A DNA stretch of 17,437 bases from contig JAEZNF010000651.1 of the NCBI GenBank assembly GCA_023441845.1, positions 1-17,437 on the forward strand. The letters are read 5' to 3'. The translations under genes were made by a program, and so were the position numbers. Each line of letters opens with the position of its first letter. Position 1 is the stretch's first letter. This document shows, in pieces, positions 6,306-15,146 of this stretch. This stretch comes from Bacillota bacterium. Lineage in GTDB: Bacteria; Bacillota; Clostridia; Acetivibrionales; DSM-2933. The notes under the pieces were generated by a model. It made no database searches, had not been told where the DNA came from, and saw only the letters and a program-made list of their open reading frames with translations.

Positions 6306-7013
6306 CTATTCGAATTTGACAAACCCTTCAAAACCTGCCAACTTAAGTTTCTTCACCATTGCATCAGCATTATCCTTGGATGCATACGCTCCAATCAGTA
6401 CTCTATATAATTTCTTTCCATCCTCTGCTTTCGCTACTTCTGCCTTTAGCCCGGTTTTAACCGCTGCCCTAAAGGAATCCATGTTCTCTCCAAACTTCGG
6501 AAACCAGTGCATCACATCAGCATGGTTACTGGCAATGCCAAGTTTATACCCTTCACTGTGACAGATAATATTCTCCTCAGTTAGTCCATAAACCTTGCAA
6601 AGATACACGCAAAGTTCCACAGCCTCCTTAAACACCTTATGGAAATAGGCTTCATTGGTTAAGTTATCCTCACAGATTTCAAAACTGATATGCGTGTCAT
6701 TCCCAGAGCCTTTCTTCCCACTTCCGCAATGCCAAGCACGGTAGTTCCAAGGCAATGTCTGATAAGTGGCAATAGTGCCATCAGACAGTCTACCGATAAA
6801 AGCATGCACACAGACCTGCTTACCGCCTGGTTTATACTGATTCCAGTGGTTGCCGGATAGGTTTACACCCAGCTTTCCGTCATCCGGCCCCACATATCGG
6901 TAGAGAAACGGGTTATTCGTCCCGGTTGAGTGAACCATAATACCCATGGGCTTAATCGTTCTGCTTGCATTGAAGCAAGCATTATTCGTAAGTATTAGCT
7001 TATGCAAATTCAT
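6306..7013 (-). CDS. Endolysin: N-acetylmuramoyl-L-alanine amidase with SPOR-like tail
   Basis: A 235-aa zinc amidase (Amidase_2 fold) that cuts the bond between N-acetylmuramic acid and L-alanine in peptidoglycan to release phage. Residues about 20-175 form the catalytic domain: PMGIMVHSTG, VCVHAFIGRLSDGTIATYQ, WNYRAWHCG, ISFEICED and IICHSEG, then SNHADVMHWFPKFG. By family logic the likely zinc ligands are His28, His152 and His164. Residues about 200-235 (KKLYRVLIGAYASKDNADAM onward) resemble a SPOR-type domain, which binds denuded glycan. There is no signal peptide, so export needs the holin, whose gene lies two genes upstream. GAGGTGATC precedes the ATG at 7013. It is the last gene of the late operon. 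Confidence 0.92.
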   Translation of the reverse strand: MNLHKLILTNNACFNASRTIKPMGIMVHSTGTNNPFLYRYVGPDDGKLGVNLSGNHWNQYKPGGKQVCVHAFIGRLSDGTIATYQTLPWNYRAWHCGSGKKGSGNDTHISFEICEDNLTNEAYFHKVFKEAVELCVYLCKVYGLTEENIICHSEGYKLGIASNHADVMHWFPKFGENMDSFRAAVKTGLKAEVAKAEDGKKLYRVLIGAYASKDNADAMVKKLKLAGFEGFVKFE

Positions 7014-7024
7014 TCCGGATCACC

Positions 7025-8470
7025 TCACTGTTCAAAAGGAGTAGTTGTCGCAAGTGCGACAGGGTACAAATGGTAGGTAAATTTCAGATCACAGTAAGCC
7101 GTCGACGACGTGCCATTGCTACCCATGCGGATGTACATTCCATAACCGGTTGGGATTCTGCTCTGTCGCAATTCAATATGAACGTGCTGGGAATCAGTAG
7201 TGCTATCTGCCCCGACAGGAGTACTCCGTGAAATTCTGGTGAAAGTTACTTCGTCATTAGAGATATATAAGTCCAATTCTTTCTCACTCGTATCTGATTG
7301 ACGGCAAAGAGTCAGCAGATGACAGTCATAAGTAGTTTCCGGATAAAGCGTTCCGCCCTGTCCGCCAATAACCACACTGCCAATGGGGAGTACCGTGTGC
7401 AGAGGTCCACGAACGCTGTTGATACCGCCCGAACCAGAAACATTACCCGACATGACATATCTTAAGTAGCTTGCTCTGGTAAATGCATTGATTGTCGCTG
7501 TAGCAGTAGTCGTTAAGGTCAATGCGGTTATTATGTTTTCCGCTCTTTCCAATACAAATAAGCTCTCGCCAGCAGCAACGAACACATCACCGATGGAAAA
7601 TATTTGACTTGTCCAGTAGGATGTACAGGTAGGGTTCGGATTAGTACCAGTTCCATAGGCAATATTTAATGCATCCTGGCTACCTCTGGTAGCTTCAGCA
7701 AGCTTCTTGACACTTCCGCGAAGAGTTCCTTGAATCCGTACCTGCACATTGTTTGCAGCCGGACTTCCCAAGGATGTGACAAACGTATAAGTCACTGTAC
7801 CAATTACTACGTTATTTCCGTTTGCAATGTTCGTGAATGTGATGGATGCTCTTCGGCTTGCCATATCCGGTGCGGTAGCTGTTTCTATCGGATGCCAATG
7901 GTTAAGTAAAATTCCTGTCCGCATAGACAGCATGTTATGCGTATCATTGACCATATCATACGTATTGTTAAGTAGGTCATAGTTATCATTTAACAGGCTG
8001 TGCGTGGTGTTTAGCAGATCATAGTTATCATTTAACAGGTTATAGGTGAGAGTAAGCATACTATATACATCATTCACATCAAGCGCGGCTAAGGCTGAAA
8101 GCACCTGGTTCAGCCACTCCTGTGCAGGAGGTTCCGGTGGTGTAACAATACCATCTGCAAGAGCCTCCTCAACAATGGTAAATATCCGAGCACTTTTCCC
8201 GACCACTTCCCCATAAGTAACCCTGATCTCCACCCGACCGACTCCAACGACCGATGTGTCTGTCGCGCTTGGTGACCATGTCAGAACTCCGGTATTGTAG
8301 TTCGTGACTACAGGATAGGCAATGCCATCGGGTCTTTTATATATTGCATTCAGGGCAGCTGACGGGTATTTATCTTCCAGTAAGCTGGATACATCAAACT
8401 CGATGTTTCGGTAATTATTCTCCCCTCGCCGCCCGATGAATACCGTTACTGCTTTTGTTAAGTCAATCAT
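7025..8470 (-). CDS. BppU-like upper baseplate protein with heptad-repeat stalk
   Basis: A 481-aa tail-tip structural protein. Residues about 1-105 match the BppU-type N-terminal domain (IDLTKAVTVFIGRRGENNYR, then IEFDVSSLL, PDGIAYPV and GVLTWSPS). A proline-rich linker (VTPPEPPAQEW) leads to a run of 7-residue repeats (about residues 136-183), probably a trimeric coiled-coil stalk. The rest (about 200-481) is strand-rich and resembles a fibre head or carbohydrate-binding region. The ATG at 8470 is chosen because GGAGG is 7 nt upstream; the ATG at 8476, which overlaps the holin stop, is only 1 nt from it. It anchors host-binding parts to the baseplate. Its place between the holin and endolysin genes is unusual but known in clostridial phages. 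Confidence 0.75.
   Translation of the reverse strand: MIDLTKAVTVFIGRRGENNYRNIEFDVSSLLEDKYPSAALNAIYKRPDGIAYPVVTNYNTGVLTWSPSATDTSVVGVGRVEIRVTYGEVVGKSARIFTIVEEALADGIVTPPEPPAQEWLNQVLSALAALDVNDVYSMLTLTYNLLNDNYDLLNTTHSLLNDNYDLLNNTYDMVNDTHNMLSMRTGILLNHWHPIETATAPDMASRRASITFTNIANGNNVVIGTVTYTFVTSLGSPAANNVQVRIQGTLRGSVKKLAEATRGSQDALNIAYGTGTNPNPTCTSYWTSQIFSIGDVFVAAGESLFVLERAENIITALTLTTTATATINAFTRASYLRYVMSGNVSGSGGINSVRGPLHTVLPIGSVVIGGQGGTLYPETTYDCHLLTLCRQSDTSEKELDLYISNDEVTFTRISRSTPVGADSTTDSQHVHIELRQSRIPTGYGMYIRMGSNGTSSTAYCDLKFTYHLYPVALATTTPFEQ
7922..8065 (-). repeat. Heptad repeats in the BppU-like protein
   Basis: Consecutive 7-residue units (YNLLNDN, YDLLNTT, HSLLNDN, YDLLNNT, YDMVNDT, HNMLSMR) correspond to imperfect 21-bp direct repeats; a longer near-copy is the TCATAGTTATCATTTAACAG pattern seen twice. 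The spacing suits a coiled coil with Leu-Leu or Met-Val cores and Asn at fixed polar positions. Confidence 0.85.
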
Positions 8471-8472
8471 AC

Positions 8473-8913
8473 TCATCCCTCCGGTGAAGATGGTCCATTG
8501 TCGTCACGGCCATGTAACTGCTTCAGTATATCCTTAAGCTTTTCTGGGATAGGCAGTCCGATATGTGCAGCATTTTCAAGAATAGAAATACCCTCATTAC
8601 TTAAGTAGAAGAAAATCACTGCCGTACGAAGCACACTGCCATTCGGGTTACCCGCTGAACCCAAAATATACGTGTCGAGTATGTGTCCTACTCCTACCAG
8701 TGCAAATATAAGGATCTTTTTAAAGATGCCTTTGGCTCCGATTTTACTACAAAGATTCTTATCAATAATGGCACAAAGCACACCTGTTATATAATCGATC
8801 ACAACAAAAGCAATAAGCGCATATAGGAATCCATCCAAGCCGCCAAGAAACCATCCCATGAACGCACCGATTGACACAAGAGCTGTCTGTATCCAGTTCC
8901 ATATCACTTTCAT
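8473..8913 (-). CDS. Phage holin (TcdE/phage_holin_4 family)
   Basis: A 146-aa membrane protein that makes the lesion through which the endolysin reaches peptidoglycan. Hydrophobic segments lie at about residues 9-26, 29-50, 66-85 and 96-113. The family signatures VIDYITGVLCA and LSNEGISILENAAHIGLPIP are clear, followed by a charged C-terminal tail (KLKDILKQLHGRDDNGPS). The ATG at 8913 is preceded by GGAGG at 8-nt spacing; the upstream in-frame TTG at 8928 lies within the ribosome site and is not used here. It ends 2 bp before the BppU-like gene and follows a weak terminator, so lysis genes may be partly uncoupled from the fibre gene. Confidence 0.93.
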   Translation of the reverse strand: MKVIWNWIQTALVSIGAFMGWFLGGLDGFLYALIAFVVIDYITGVLCAIIDKNLCSKIGAKGIFKKILIFALVGVGHILDTYILGSAGNPNGSVLRTAVIFFYLSNEGISILENAAHIGLPIPEKLKDILKQLHGRDDNGPSSPEG

Positions 8914-8948
8914 AATCCAAACCTCCAATCTTATATTGTTAACAGAAA

Positions 8949-8972
8949 AGCGCCCTGTAATATAAGAGCGCT
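8949..8972 (-). terminator. Weak intrinsic terminator between fibre and holin genes
   Basis: On the minus strand AGCGCTC (8972-8966) pairs with GGGCGCT (8955-8949), including one T-G pair, around a 10-nt loop. TTT then C follows. It sits 17 bp after the fibre stop. The short U-tract suggests partial termination that lowers expression of the lysis genes. Confidence 0.5.
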
Positions 8973-8989
8973 AGGAATTAAGTATGGCT

Positions 8990-11458
8990 TTACATCGTAA
9001 GAAGCAAGTTTTGTATTTGCTGTACCACATCCGCTTTTGGTCTGCCAGTACCGATAGGTAGCCATGTCAATGGCGGTATGTCAAAGGTTGAAGAAGTATC
9101 AAAACTGTTTATCATCGTGATAACCGGTTCAAGTGCAGCACGCACCTCCATGATGTGATATGGCCAGTCTCTTATGCTAGTCTTTGTTACGGCGATTTCA
9201 TCGTCCCATGATACGGTTGCCACACCATAATATTGACGGATGGTATTGACAGCTGTTCGTAGTGCCAGAATATGTGCCGCTTTAACATGAGTTACATTGG
9301 CTGTAATTGTCTCAAATGGTGAAGGCAGTACAATAAATGTTCTGATAACCTCTATGCTTGGAGATAACAAGACACTGTCCAAGCATCGAAAGATCACGGT
9401 ATGGCCCCCTGCCACCAGGGTTGATGCCTGGTACACTGTTTTTGTATTGTCACCAATATAACCACTTGTGGAGAACATCCCTGGATCATCCACACTGTTA
9501 TGCCATTCACCCGAGTCAATCTTTACTTCCACTATCTGCGTTTGACCATCCGGTTCCACACCTGTTGTTAACATAAAGCGCGGTGTTGGGTTATAGATGG
9601 ATTTTCCGGACACTGGGCTACTTATAACTGGTACTGCAGGTGGGCTGTTCTTTCTGATCGTGTTACTAACCACATAAGAAGAGACAGCATCCAACGAATC
9701 AGTAACACTTAGGCGATACCTGGTTGAAGTTCCAGGAGTTTGGGAAGCCTCCGCTGTATAGCTTCCGTGTGTTTCACTAGTTACAATGATCGCAAGTGTT
9801 TCATAGGAAGTCCATAGCGGATTACCCATAATCGATGTGCTTCGTTGGAGTACGTACTGCTTGATGGGGCTAGTACCCGCCACAGCTCCGCTCCAGGTTA
9901 TCGTTACTGATAGTGTCTCGTAAAGAGTTGGAGATGCAGAAAGACTGGAGGGCGGTGTCGGCAAGATATTCTTACGAACCGAATTTGAGGATACCTTCCA
10001 TCCGGAATAATAACTGCTTCCTGCAGTTCCTAACGTACGTATCTGATATCTTCGGTAATCTCCCCTCGTGTATGGTGGTGATACACTCAGGTTTCCATCT
10101 GTTAAAGCTGATGTCACTATGGTAAGCGCAGTCCATGCACCCCAGGTACTGTTATCACTTGAATCGCTGTATTGTAACTCATAACCCGTTATCGCATTAC
10201 CTGCTCCGGCAGCTGCACCACTCCAGGATAGTGTTAGATTTCCTTCCGCTATTGTTGTGCTTAGTGTAAATATTGATGGTTCGGTGCAGGCAGTAATGTT
10301 GCAGTAAATGCTATTACTAACTTTTTCTGTAGAATAAGCACTCAGTGTATCAATTGTCCAGATGCCAAACTGTGTAAACGTTCCCGAGATATTTGGAACT
10401 GTCGGATTATAACTGCCACTGCTGGAGCTTAAATTAATTGTTGCTAACTCTGTCCATCCACTCCAGGTACTGTTATCTGTTGATGTTCTGCTTGAAATTC
10501 GGTATCCCTTAATTGAACTTGTTCCCCCCGCCGCCCCCGACCATATAAGCGTAATAGTTTCATTACTGTATATTTCCGGTGAGGCGACCACTGTACTTGG
10601 AGCTGTAGGAAGTGTATTCTTACAGACAGAGTTGGTGGAAACCTTCCAGTTGGAATAGTACGAACTGCCTGCTGTGCCACAGGTACGGATGCGAAACCTG
10701 CGAAAATTACCTCTGGTAACTGGAGGAGCAACCGACAGGCTTCCACTGGTAGCGGATGTGGTTACAGTGGTTAACGCCGTCCAACTTCCCCATGTGGAAT
10801 TGTCGGTGGAATCACTATACTGTATTTCATAGAAGGAAATTGCGTTGTTCGTACCTGCCTTTGCTCCACTCCATGACAAGCTTACATTACCTTCCGCAAG
10901 GGTACTGCTTAACGAGCAGGAAGTCGGTGCACCTGCTGCCGTTGTTCGAATTGCCCAGTTGATGGTAAGAACAATCTTTGTTAAATCGTTACGTCCCTTA
11001 AACGACATATAGTTTGTCGTGCTGGAACCGGCATCAATAAAGAGACAGTTGCTCGCACCGCTTCCGATGGAATCAACCAGTGCAGTTGCTATGTTAAAAG
11101 TTTTATCCCCCTGCCCTGCTGATACGGTATAGTTATAGCCCGAGGTTACCTTTGTAGGTCGGGAGGCAGATACATTTGTGGAAGAACTCACCGCAGGAAT
11201 ACCTGTCTGATTTCCGGCATATAGCGTCATTGTTCGGTCACTGCCCCAGGAACCGGAACCAGTACGTGTCAGGGCAAGTGATACACTTGTCGGGTAATAA
11301 TCCTCATATTGATTTCTTATAGATGTAAGACTAAAAATCATTACACCAACACACTCACCCAGGTCACCGTAGACACCCTGTCTGATGTCTTCGGTTATGG
11401 AAGGAATATAATCACCGTCACGCCAACAGCACGCATTGGTAGCCTGATAATCTGCCAT
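8990..11458 (-). CDS. Tail fibre/adhesin with duplicated fibronectin-III-like domains
   Basis: An 822-aa baseplate-attached fibre. The N-terminal region (about 1-172) is a strand-rich attachment domain. Four fibronectin-III-like domains follow in the order A1 (177-283), B1 (284-387), A2 (391-498), B2 (499-604). A1 and A2 share EIQYSDS/ELQYSDS, DNSTWG.WTALT, TAGSSYYS.WKVS.NSV; B1 and B2 share WSGA and TSS/TSPIK. Another Ig-like segment (about 605-712) precedes a C-terminal domain with two copies of a T-x-[IV]...HI..[LV]R.A motif (about 722-738 and 760-776). GAGGTGAATTCCT precedes the ATG. Family knowledge links such domains on phage tails to binding of cell-surface glycans. It is Thr/Ser-rich and probably lies at the tail tip for host recognition. 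Confidence 0.75.
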   Translation of the reverse strand: MADYQATNACCWRDGDYIPSITEDIRQGVYGDLGECVGVMIFSLTSIRNQYEDYYPTSVSLALTRTGSGSWGSDRTMTLYAGNQTGIPAVSSSTNVSASRPTKVTSGYNYTVSAGQGDKTFNIATALVDSIGSGASNCLFIDAGSSTTNYMSFKGRNDLTKIVLTINWAIRTTAAGAPTSCSLSSTLAEGNVSLSWSGAKAGTNNAISFYEIQYSDSTDNSTWGSWTALTTVTTSATSGSLSVAPPVTRGNFRRFRIRTCGTAGSSYYSNWKVSTNSVCKNTLPTAPSTVVASPEIYSNETITLIWSGAAGGTSSIKGYRISSRTSTDNSTWSGWTELATINLSSSSGSYNPTVPNISGTFTQFGIWTIDTLSAYSTEKVSNSIYCNITACTEPSIFTLSTTIAEGNLTLSWSGAAAGAGNAITGYELQYSDSSDNSTWGAWTALTIVTSALTDGNLSVSPPYTRGDYRRYQIRTLGTAGSSYYSGWKVSSNSVRKNILPTPPSSLSASPTLYETLSVTITWSGAVAGTSPIKQYVLQRSTSIMGNPLWTSYETLAIIVTSETHGSYTAEASQTPGTSTRYRLSVTDSLDAVSSYVVSNTIRKNSPPAVPVISSPVSGKSIYNPTPRFMLTTGVEPDGQTQIVEVKIDSGEWHNSVDDPGMFSTSGYIGDNTKTVYQASTLVAGGHTVIFRCLDSVLLSPSIEVIRTFIVLPSPFETITANVTHVKAAHILALRTAVNTIRQYYGVATVSWDDEIAVTKTSIRDWPYHIMEVRAALEPVITMINSFDTSSTFDIPPLTWLPIGTGRPKADVVQQIQNLLLTM
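9647..10930 (-). repeat. ABAB domain duplication inside the fibre gene
   Basis: Two direct repeats of about 640 bp (about 10298-10930 and 9647-10288) each encode an A and a B fibronectin-III-like domain. The A copies are the better conserved. Copies are diverged at many positions, so the duplication is old but recognisable, for example by the repeated AATAGTACGAACTGCCTGC-like and TAATAACTGCTTCCTGCAG-like stretches. Confidence 0.8.
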
Positions 11459-11469
11459 AGGAATTCACC

Positions 11470-11973
11470 TCACTCATACACCGCTGTCACCAGCGAATTC
11501 ACAGTCCCACAAAGGGAAGAAGAAAGCCTTGTGTCTGTTATATTCCCCGACGTTATCGAGGTAGCCGCTTGAGGAACTAAAATCTCTGCTAAACACAATT
11601 CATAAACATCGGTACTGCGTGTCAGCGCAGGAGCAATTGGCGAAGCTGCCGCAGTTCCTGTCAATACTACAGCTGTGATACTTCGGTTAAGAAGGCTCCA
11701 CCGGATTATGATACGATCAATTCTTGGATATGAGCCATTAGCTGTTGACAGTGTCTTGTTCAGTGCTTCTGTATTTTCATAACGGTAGCCGTTTATCCAT
11801 GCACTTCCGGCCGCAATACTAACGGTCATTCCTGCTGTTGGTGTTACCTGCAGATTTGAGGTAGTTACATAAAAAATACCATTAGAAACTAAGCTTCCGA
11901 AATAGGCCGCAAAGTCGGCTGCATCGTACACCCTGTCACCACTGGAAGAATTGAAAAATCCACTCTTTTCCAC
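11470..11973 (-). CDS. Conserved phage baseplate-associated structural protein (167 aa)
   Basis: The pattern MEKSGFFNSSSGDRVYDAAD, AAYFGSLVSNGIF, GMTVSIAAGSAWINGYRYEN, YPRIDRIIIRWS, SPIAPALTR, YELCLAEI and ITDTRL is a common small structural protein located between the tail hub and fibre genes of clostridial and bacillar siphophages. It is probably a baseplate or fibre-connector subunit; the exact role is not established. The start is GTG at 11973, 9 nt after AAAGGAGG; an upstream ATG is out of frame. It ends 11 bp before the fibre gene. Confidence 0.8.
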   Translation of the reverse strand: MEKSGFFNSSSGDRVYDAADFAAYFGSLVSNGIFYVTTSNLQVTPTAGMTVSIAAGSAWINGYRYENTEALNKTLSTANGSYPRIDRIIIRWSLLNRSITAVVLTGTAAASPIAPALTRSTDVYELCLAEILVPQAATSITSGNITDTRLSSSLCGTVNSLVTAVYE

Positions 11974-12023
11974 CTCTTATACCCTCCTTTCATCACGGTT
12001 GTACCGCACTTTTTCCGTATTTA

Positions 12024-14279
12024 TCAACTAACAAACCATGTAGCATTAAACGTCAGCCATTCTGTTCCTGCAATGCTTGTAGCATAGGCATTTGTTCCAT
12101 ATCGACTGCAAGAACACACTCCTGCACTTGTTATCTGTAACAGCCAGGTATTAATTCCTGATCCCTGACATCTTACTGTAACATACCCTGACATTGGTCT
12201 ATATTCGCTTGGTAGGGTATAGAAGCTTAAGTTCGTTGCTGAATTTATGGCTGCTCCTGCAGCGGGTAGCATTGCCCCATGAAAATGAACCGTTTTCCCT
12301 ATCTTTCTTAATCTCGGACGTTGAGCCGTAGAATAAATCGTAAAACTATTTTCCAAATCTGTATCCGATAATTCAAGATACCCTGTATCCCCTCCATAAA
12401 TGATGCCCGTGGTAGTGTCACCGTTAACACATACTGCACCGCCTTCAAGGTTAAGATACATGGGAGAACCAGAGCCATTATTACGGGTCTGTATTTCGTT
12501 TGCATCAAAAACCATATTTACACCTGTGGAAAGGCCAATCTGCAATGGATTGTCCGTTGACGTAAGGCTGACATCTCGGTTTGACAACTGCAGCTTATAG
12601 AAAACTCCGTCCTCACTGAAGGTAGCCGTCTTTACCACACCGTTATCAACAGCTGATACCGTGAAGGTCTGACCACCATATGAGAAGGTAGAGGATACCG
12701 CCGGAAGGTTTGCTACAAGAATCAGTGCTCCATTATCGGGATCGGAAATCAGATTTCCCGATTCGATTAATGCATACAAACCATTTAAATAAGCGGTGCC
12801 GTAATCCGAAAGCCAGATATAGATATCCCATATCGTACGTGATGAACTTGCAGATTTTACAACTTTTATATCTGTTGATAAAAAAGGACTTTTATCCCTT
12901 GTGTAAGCCTGCACAAAGGACTGGATAGACATAGTTGCAAAGGAGGACGTAGAATAAACATACCCTTCTATCGTGCCAGTTTTAGGTGTAGTACCCGTGC
13001 CAAAGTAATCAAATTTAAAGGCAATACGGTTATAGGAACCGTTAATGACTACCCTTGCTGCGTGAAAGTATTTTGCCTGGGTAGGGTCATTCCCTCCAGC
13101 AGTCGAGGTATTCACAGCCAGCTTTGCAGAGCTTATCATGACACCGCCAGAGAACCTTTGTAAATCAGCCCAACTGTTTTCATCCACTAGTAATTCTGAA
13201 ATCCCCGCCGGTGCACCAAGAGCTGTCCTAACCTGACTAAAATCTGATTTAATTTTTTGTGCAATCGTAAGTTCCGCTTTTCCAAAGGTAACGCTGATGC
13301 TCTGTCCGTCCCTACCATAGCTTTCTTCTACCTCAACGATGCGGGTTGTCATGGATACTCCCCATTTTTTTGAGATGACCTGTACCGTCTGGCCCAAATC
13401 ATAATCCGTTTTATAAATTAAATTTCCATGGTTATTTACGGTAACATCAAAGGACTGCGCTGTGGCTAGTTCCGCTAGCCTTGTTTGCCCCCGATAGGTT
13501 AAAGCGTCCGTATAATCGGAAGGAAAATCCGCAGAGCGAAGATCCTTTGCATCCACGAAGGCTTCCCTTCGATTTTCCCCCATACCGTTTGTAATGTATG
13601 CAAAGACACGGTCATCTTCGCTCTCCCCTTCCCCTCCTATCTTGGCGGTATTGGCATACCCTGCTGTGTTTTTTGTAAATGTCTGATCAAGCAGGTTCTC
13701 ATATTCCTTTGAAAACACAGCCTGAGAAGGCTCTCCAATGTAGAGTTTTATCGTAAGATTCCCCGATGATGGTTCAAATACGGTCTTAATTCCTACAGAG
13801 GTAGCATCACATAGCTCCTGTATTTCATCCAAAAGGTTATTATAGGAAACCTGCTTTTTAACCGGTTTACTTAAAGTCGGTGATGAAAAGCTTAGATTTA
13901 CTATCTGACGGTTGGAGTCTGTGGGTGAAATAACATTGTGGTTTATTAACTGTCCGATACAAGCAGAAAGATCACCGCTTAGGATTTCTGTATTCCAAAT
14001 AATACGCCTACCCAGTAGTACAGTGGCAAACCGCCCACTTACTGTAATGCTCTCTCTGTCAGTCTGCGACAGCTGCAGATATTCGATTAACCCTACTTCC
14101 TCATCGTCATTTTTCCAGATATAATTTCCTTCCTGGATTAGCTCTGCATTCTCAGAGGATGCATTTGCCTTTAGTTCAAAGGAACCACACTGAGAGTAGC
14201 GTCTGGTCCACCTCAGATACTCAAAGGATTCAACAACTCCGATTAGGGCACGGTTCTGATTAAATACATATAGTTCCAT
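12024..14279 (-). CDS. Gp37-like tail/baseplate protein fused to an adhesin-like region
   Basis: A 751-aa protein. Residues 1 to about 345 match the Siphovirus ReqiPepy6 Gp37-like family (MELYVFNQNRALIGVVESFE; LRWTRRYSQCGSFEL; GNYIWKNDDEEVGLIEYLQL; TVSGRFATVLLGRRI; YDLGQTVQVISKKWGV; SISVTFGKAELTIAQKI), a baseplate-hub type protein that usually follows Dit and may replace Tal. Residues about 360-751 are extra: a sandwich-like region with ADLQRFSGG, a short collagen-poor spacer, and a C-terminal module (RKIGKTVHFHGAML..., LPSEYRPMSGYV..., TEWLTFNATWFV) of the kind seen at fibre tips. The ATG at 14279 lies 3 bp after the Dit stop, with GGGGGTG as a modest ribosome site. The long tail suggests a combined hub and receptor-binding role. 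Confidence 0.8.
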   Translation of the reverse strand: MELYVFNQNRALIGVVESFEYLRWTRRYSQCGSFELKANASSENAELIQEGNYIWKNDDEEVGLIEYLQLSQTDRESITVSGRFATVLLGRRIIWNTEILSGDLSACIGQLINHNVISPTDSNRQIVNLSFSSPTLSKPVKKQVSYNNLLDEIQELCDATSVGIKTVFEPSSGNLTIKLYIGEPSQAVFSKEYENLLDQTFTKNTAGYANTAKIGGEGESEDDRVFAYITNGMGENRREAFVDAKDLRSADFPSDYTDALTYRGQTRLAELATAQSFDVTVNNHGNLIYKTDYDLGQTVQVISKKWGVSMTTRIVEVEESYGRDGQSISVTFGKAELTIAQKIKSDFSQVRTALGAPAGISELLVDENSWADLQRFSGGVMISSAKLAVNTSTAGGNDPTQAKYFHAARVVINGSYNRIAFKFDYFGTGTTPKTGTIEGYVYSTSSFATMSIQSFVQAYTRDKSPFLSTDIKVVKSASSSRTIWDIYIWLSDYGTAYLNGLYALIESGNLISDPDNGALILVANLPAVSSTFSYGGQTFTVSAVDNGVVKTATFSEDGVFYKLQLSNRDVSLTSTDNPLQIGLSTGVNMVFDANEIQTRNNGSGSPMYLNLEGGAVCVNGDTTTGIIYGGDTGYLELSDTDLENSFTIYSTAQRPRLRKIGKTVHFHGAMLPAAGAAINSATNLSFYTLPSEYRPMSGYVTVRCQGSGINTWLLQITSAGVCSCSRYGTNAYATSIAGTEWLTFNATWFVS

Positions 14280-14282
14280 AGA

Positions 14283-15134
14283 CTACACCCCCAGAAACTG
14301 CGGACGATAATAAATACTCACATCAAGCAGTTCCAGATTAACTGACGCATCATATCGAAGGTTGTTTATACCAGGTACAAGCTGAAAGAAATCCGAATCG
14401 GTATCCAACAGATAAAAGGCATTGCTTTGTGTAGTGCCGATGATGCTTATCACCCGTTTTCCTGCAAAGTGTGTATATATGTGAAATTCATCTCCTGAGC
14501 TCATTGTGGTAAGAATCCTTACATACTCTCCGGTATCCAAATGCAAAAGCTCTGGATTGGTAACAGAGCCCAGTGCCTTGAATACAATCTCACAACCGCA
14601 GGATACATCTCCGATATTATCCACCGTTATTATCTGGCTTGGCTGTCTTGCACCTAATTCAATACCTCCCAGCGGAATCTCAAGTGCAAACTCAAGCAAG
14701 GCATCCCATGAAGCAAGCTCCTGCCTTACCTCCTCCAGTGTCTCAAAGAAGGGGGATGGACAGAGAAGGCTTAAAAAAAACTTCGGTATCCTCTCCCTTA
14801 CGGATACGGTCAGAGCCGCTTCCTCTACAATGCAGGAAATCTGCCTTTCTCGGTACCTTAATACACCGGACTTCTTTGGACTGAAGAAACGAAGGAAGTC
14901 TTTTCTCAACTCATAGGCTTTATCTGCATTCTCCGCTACAATCGTTCCCTCCAAGGTGATGTTTCGCATATCAAGGGTTGAAGACACATAAAAAGCACCA
15001 TCCTGTTCCGGTGCCTTGAAGGTATTGACGGTATTTCGGATACTACCCGTGCCGTCCAGTTTTTCCAGAAAATACGGTTTTGCCTGCTTTATAGTTAGGA
15101 TTTCTCCATCTGAATTGATATACATAATCTCCAA
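14283..15134 (-). CDS. Distal tail protein (Dit, Sipho_tail family)
   Basis: A 283-aa protein forming the ring between the tail tube and tip. Residues 1 to about 130 hold the conserved N-terminal domain (TGSIRNTVNTFKAPEQDGAF, LDMRNITLEGTIVAEN, ELRKDFLRFFSPKKSGVLRY). The C-terminal part (PSPFFE, PSQIITVDNIGDVSCGCEIV, LVPGINNLRY) is the usual galectin-like insertion/Dit tail. The TTG at 15134 is chosen because AAGGAGG is 7 nt upstream; GTG at 15140 is only 1 nt from GGAGG, and an ATG at 15125 is too far. It sits between the tape measure (12-bp gap) and the Gp37-like gene, the classic siphovirus order. Confidence 0.88.
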   Translation of the reverse strand: MEIMYINSDGEILTIKQAKPYFLEKLDGTGSIRNTVNTFKAPEQDGAFYVSSTLDMRNITLEGTIVAENADKAYELRKDFLRFFSPKKSGVLRYRERQISCIVEEAALTVSVRERIPKFFLSLLCPSPFFETLEEVRQELASWDALLEFALEIPLGGIELGARQPSQIITVDNIGDVSCGCEIVFKALGSVTNPELLHLDTGEYVRILTTMSSGDEFHIYTHFAGKRVISIIGTTQSNAFYLLDTDSDFFQLVPGINNLRYDASVNLELLDVSIYYRPQFLGV

Positions 15135-15146
15135 AGGCACTCCTCC

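Noticed and set aside
9647..10930. CRISPR-like or transposon repeats
   Set aside because: The repeats are long, diverged and in frame with protein domains; there are no short identical repeats with unique spacers and no terminal inverted repeats.
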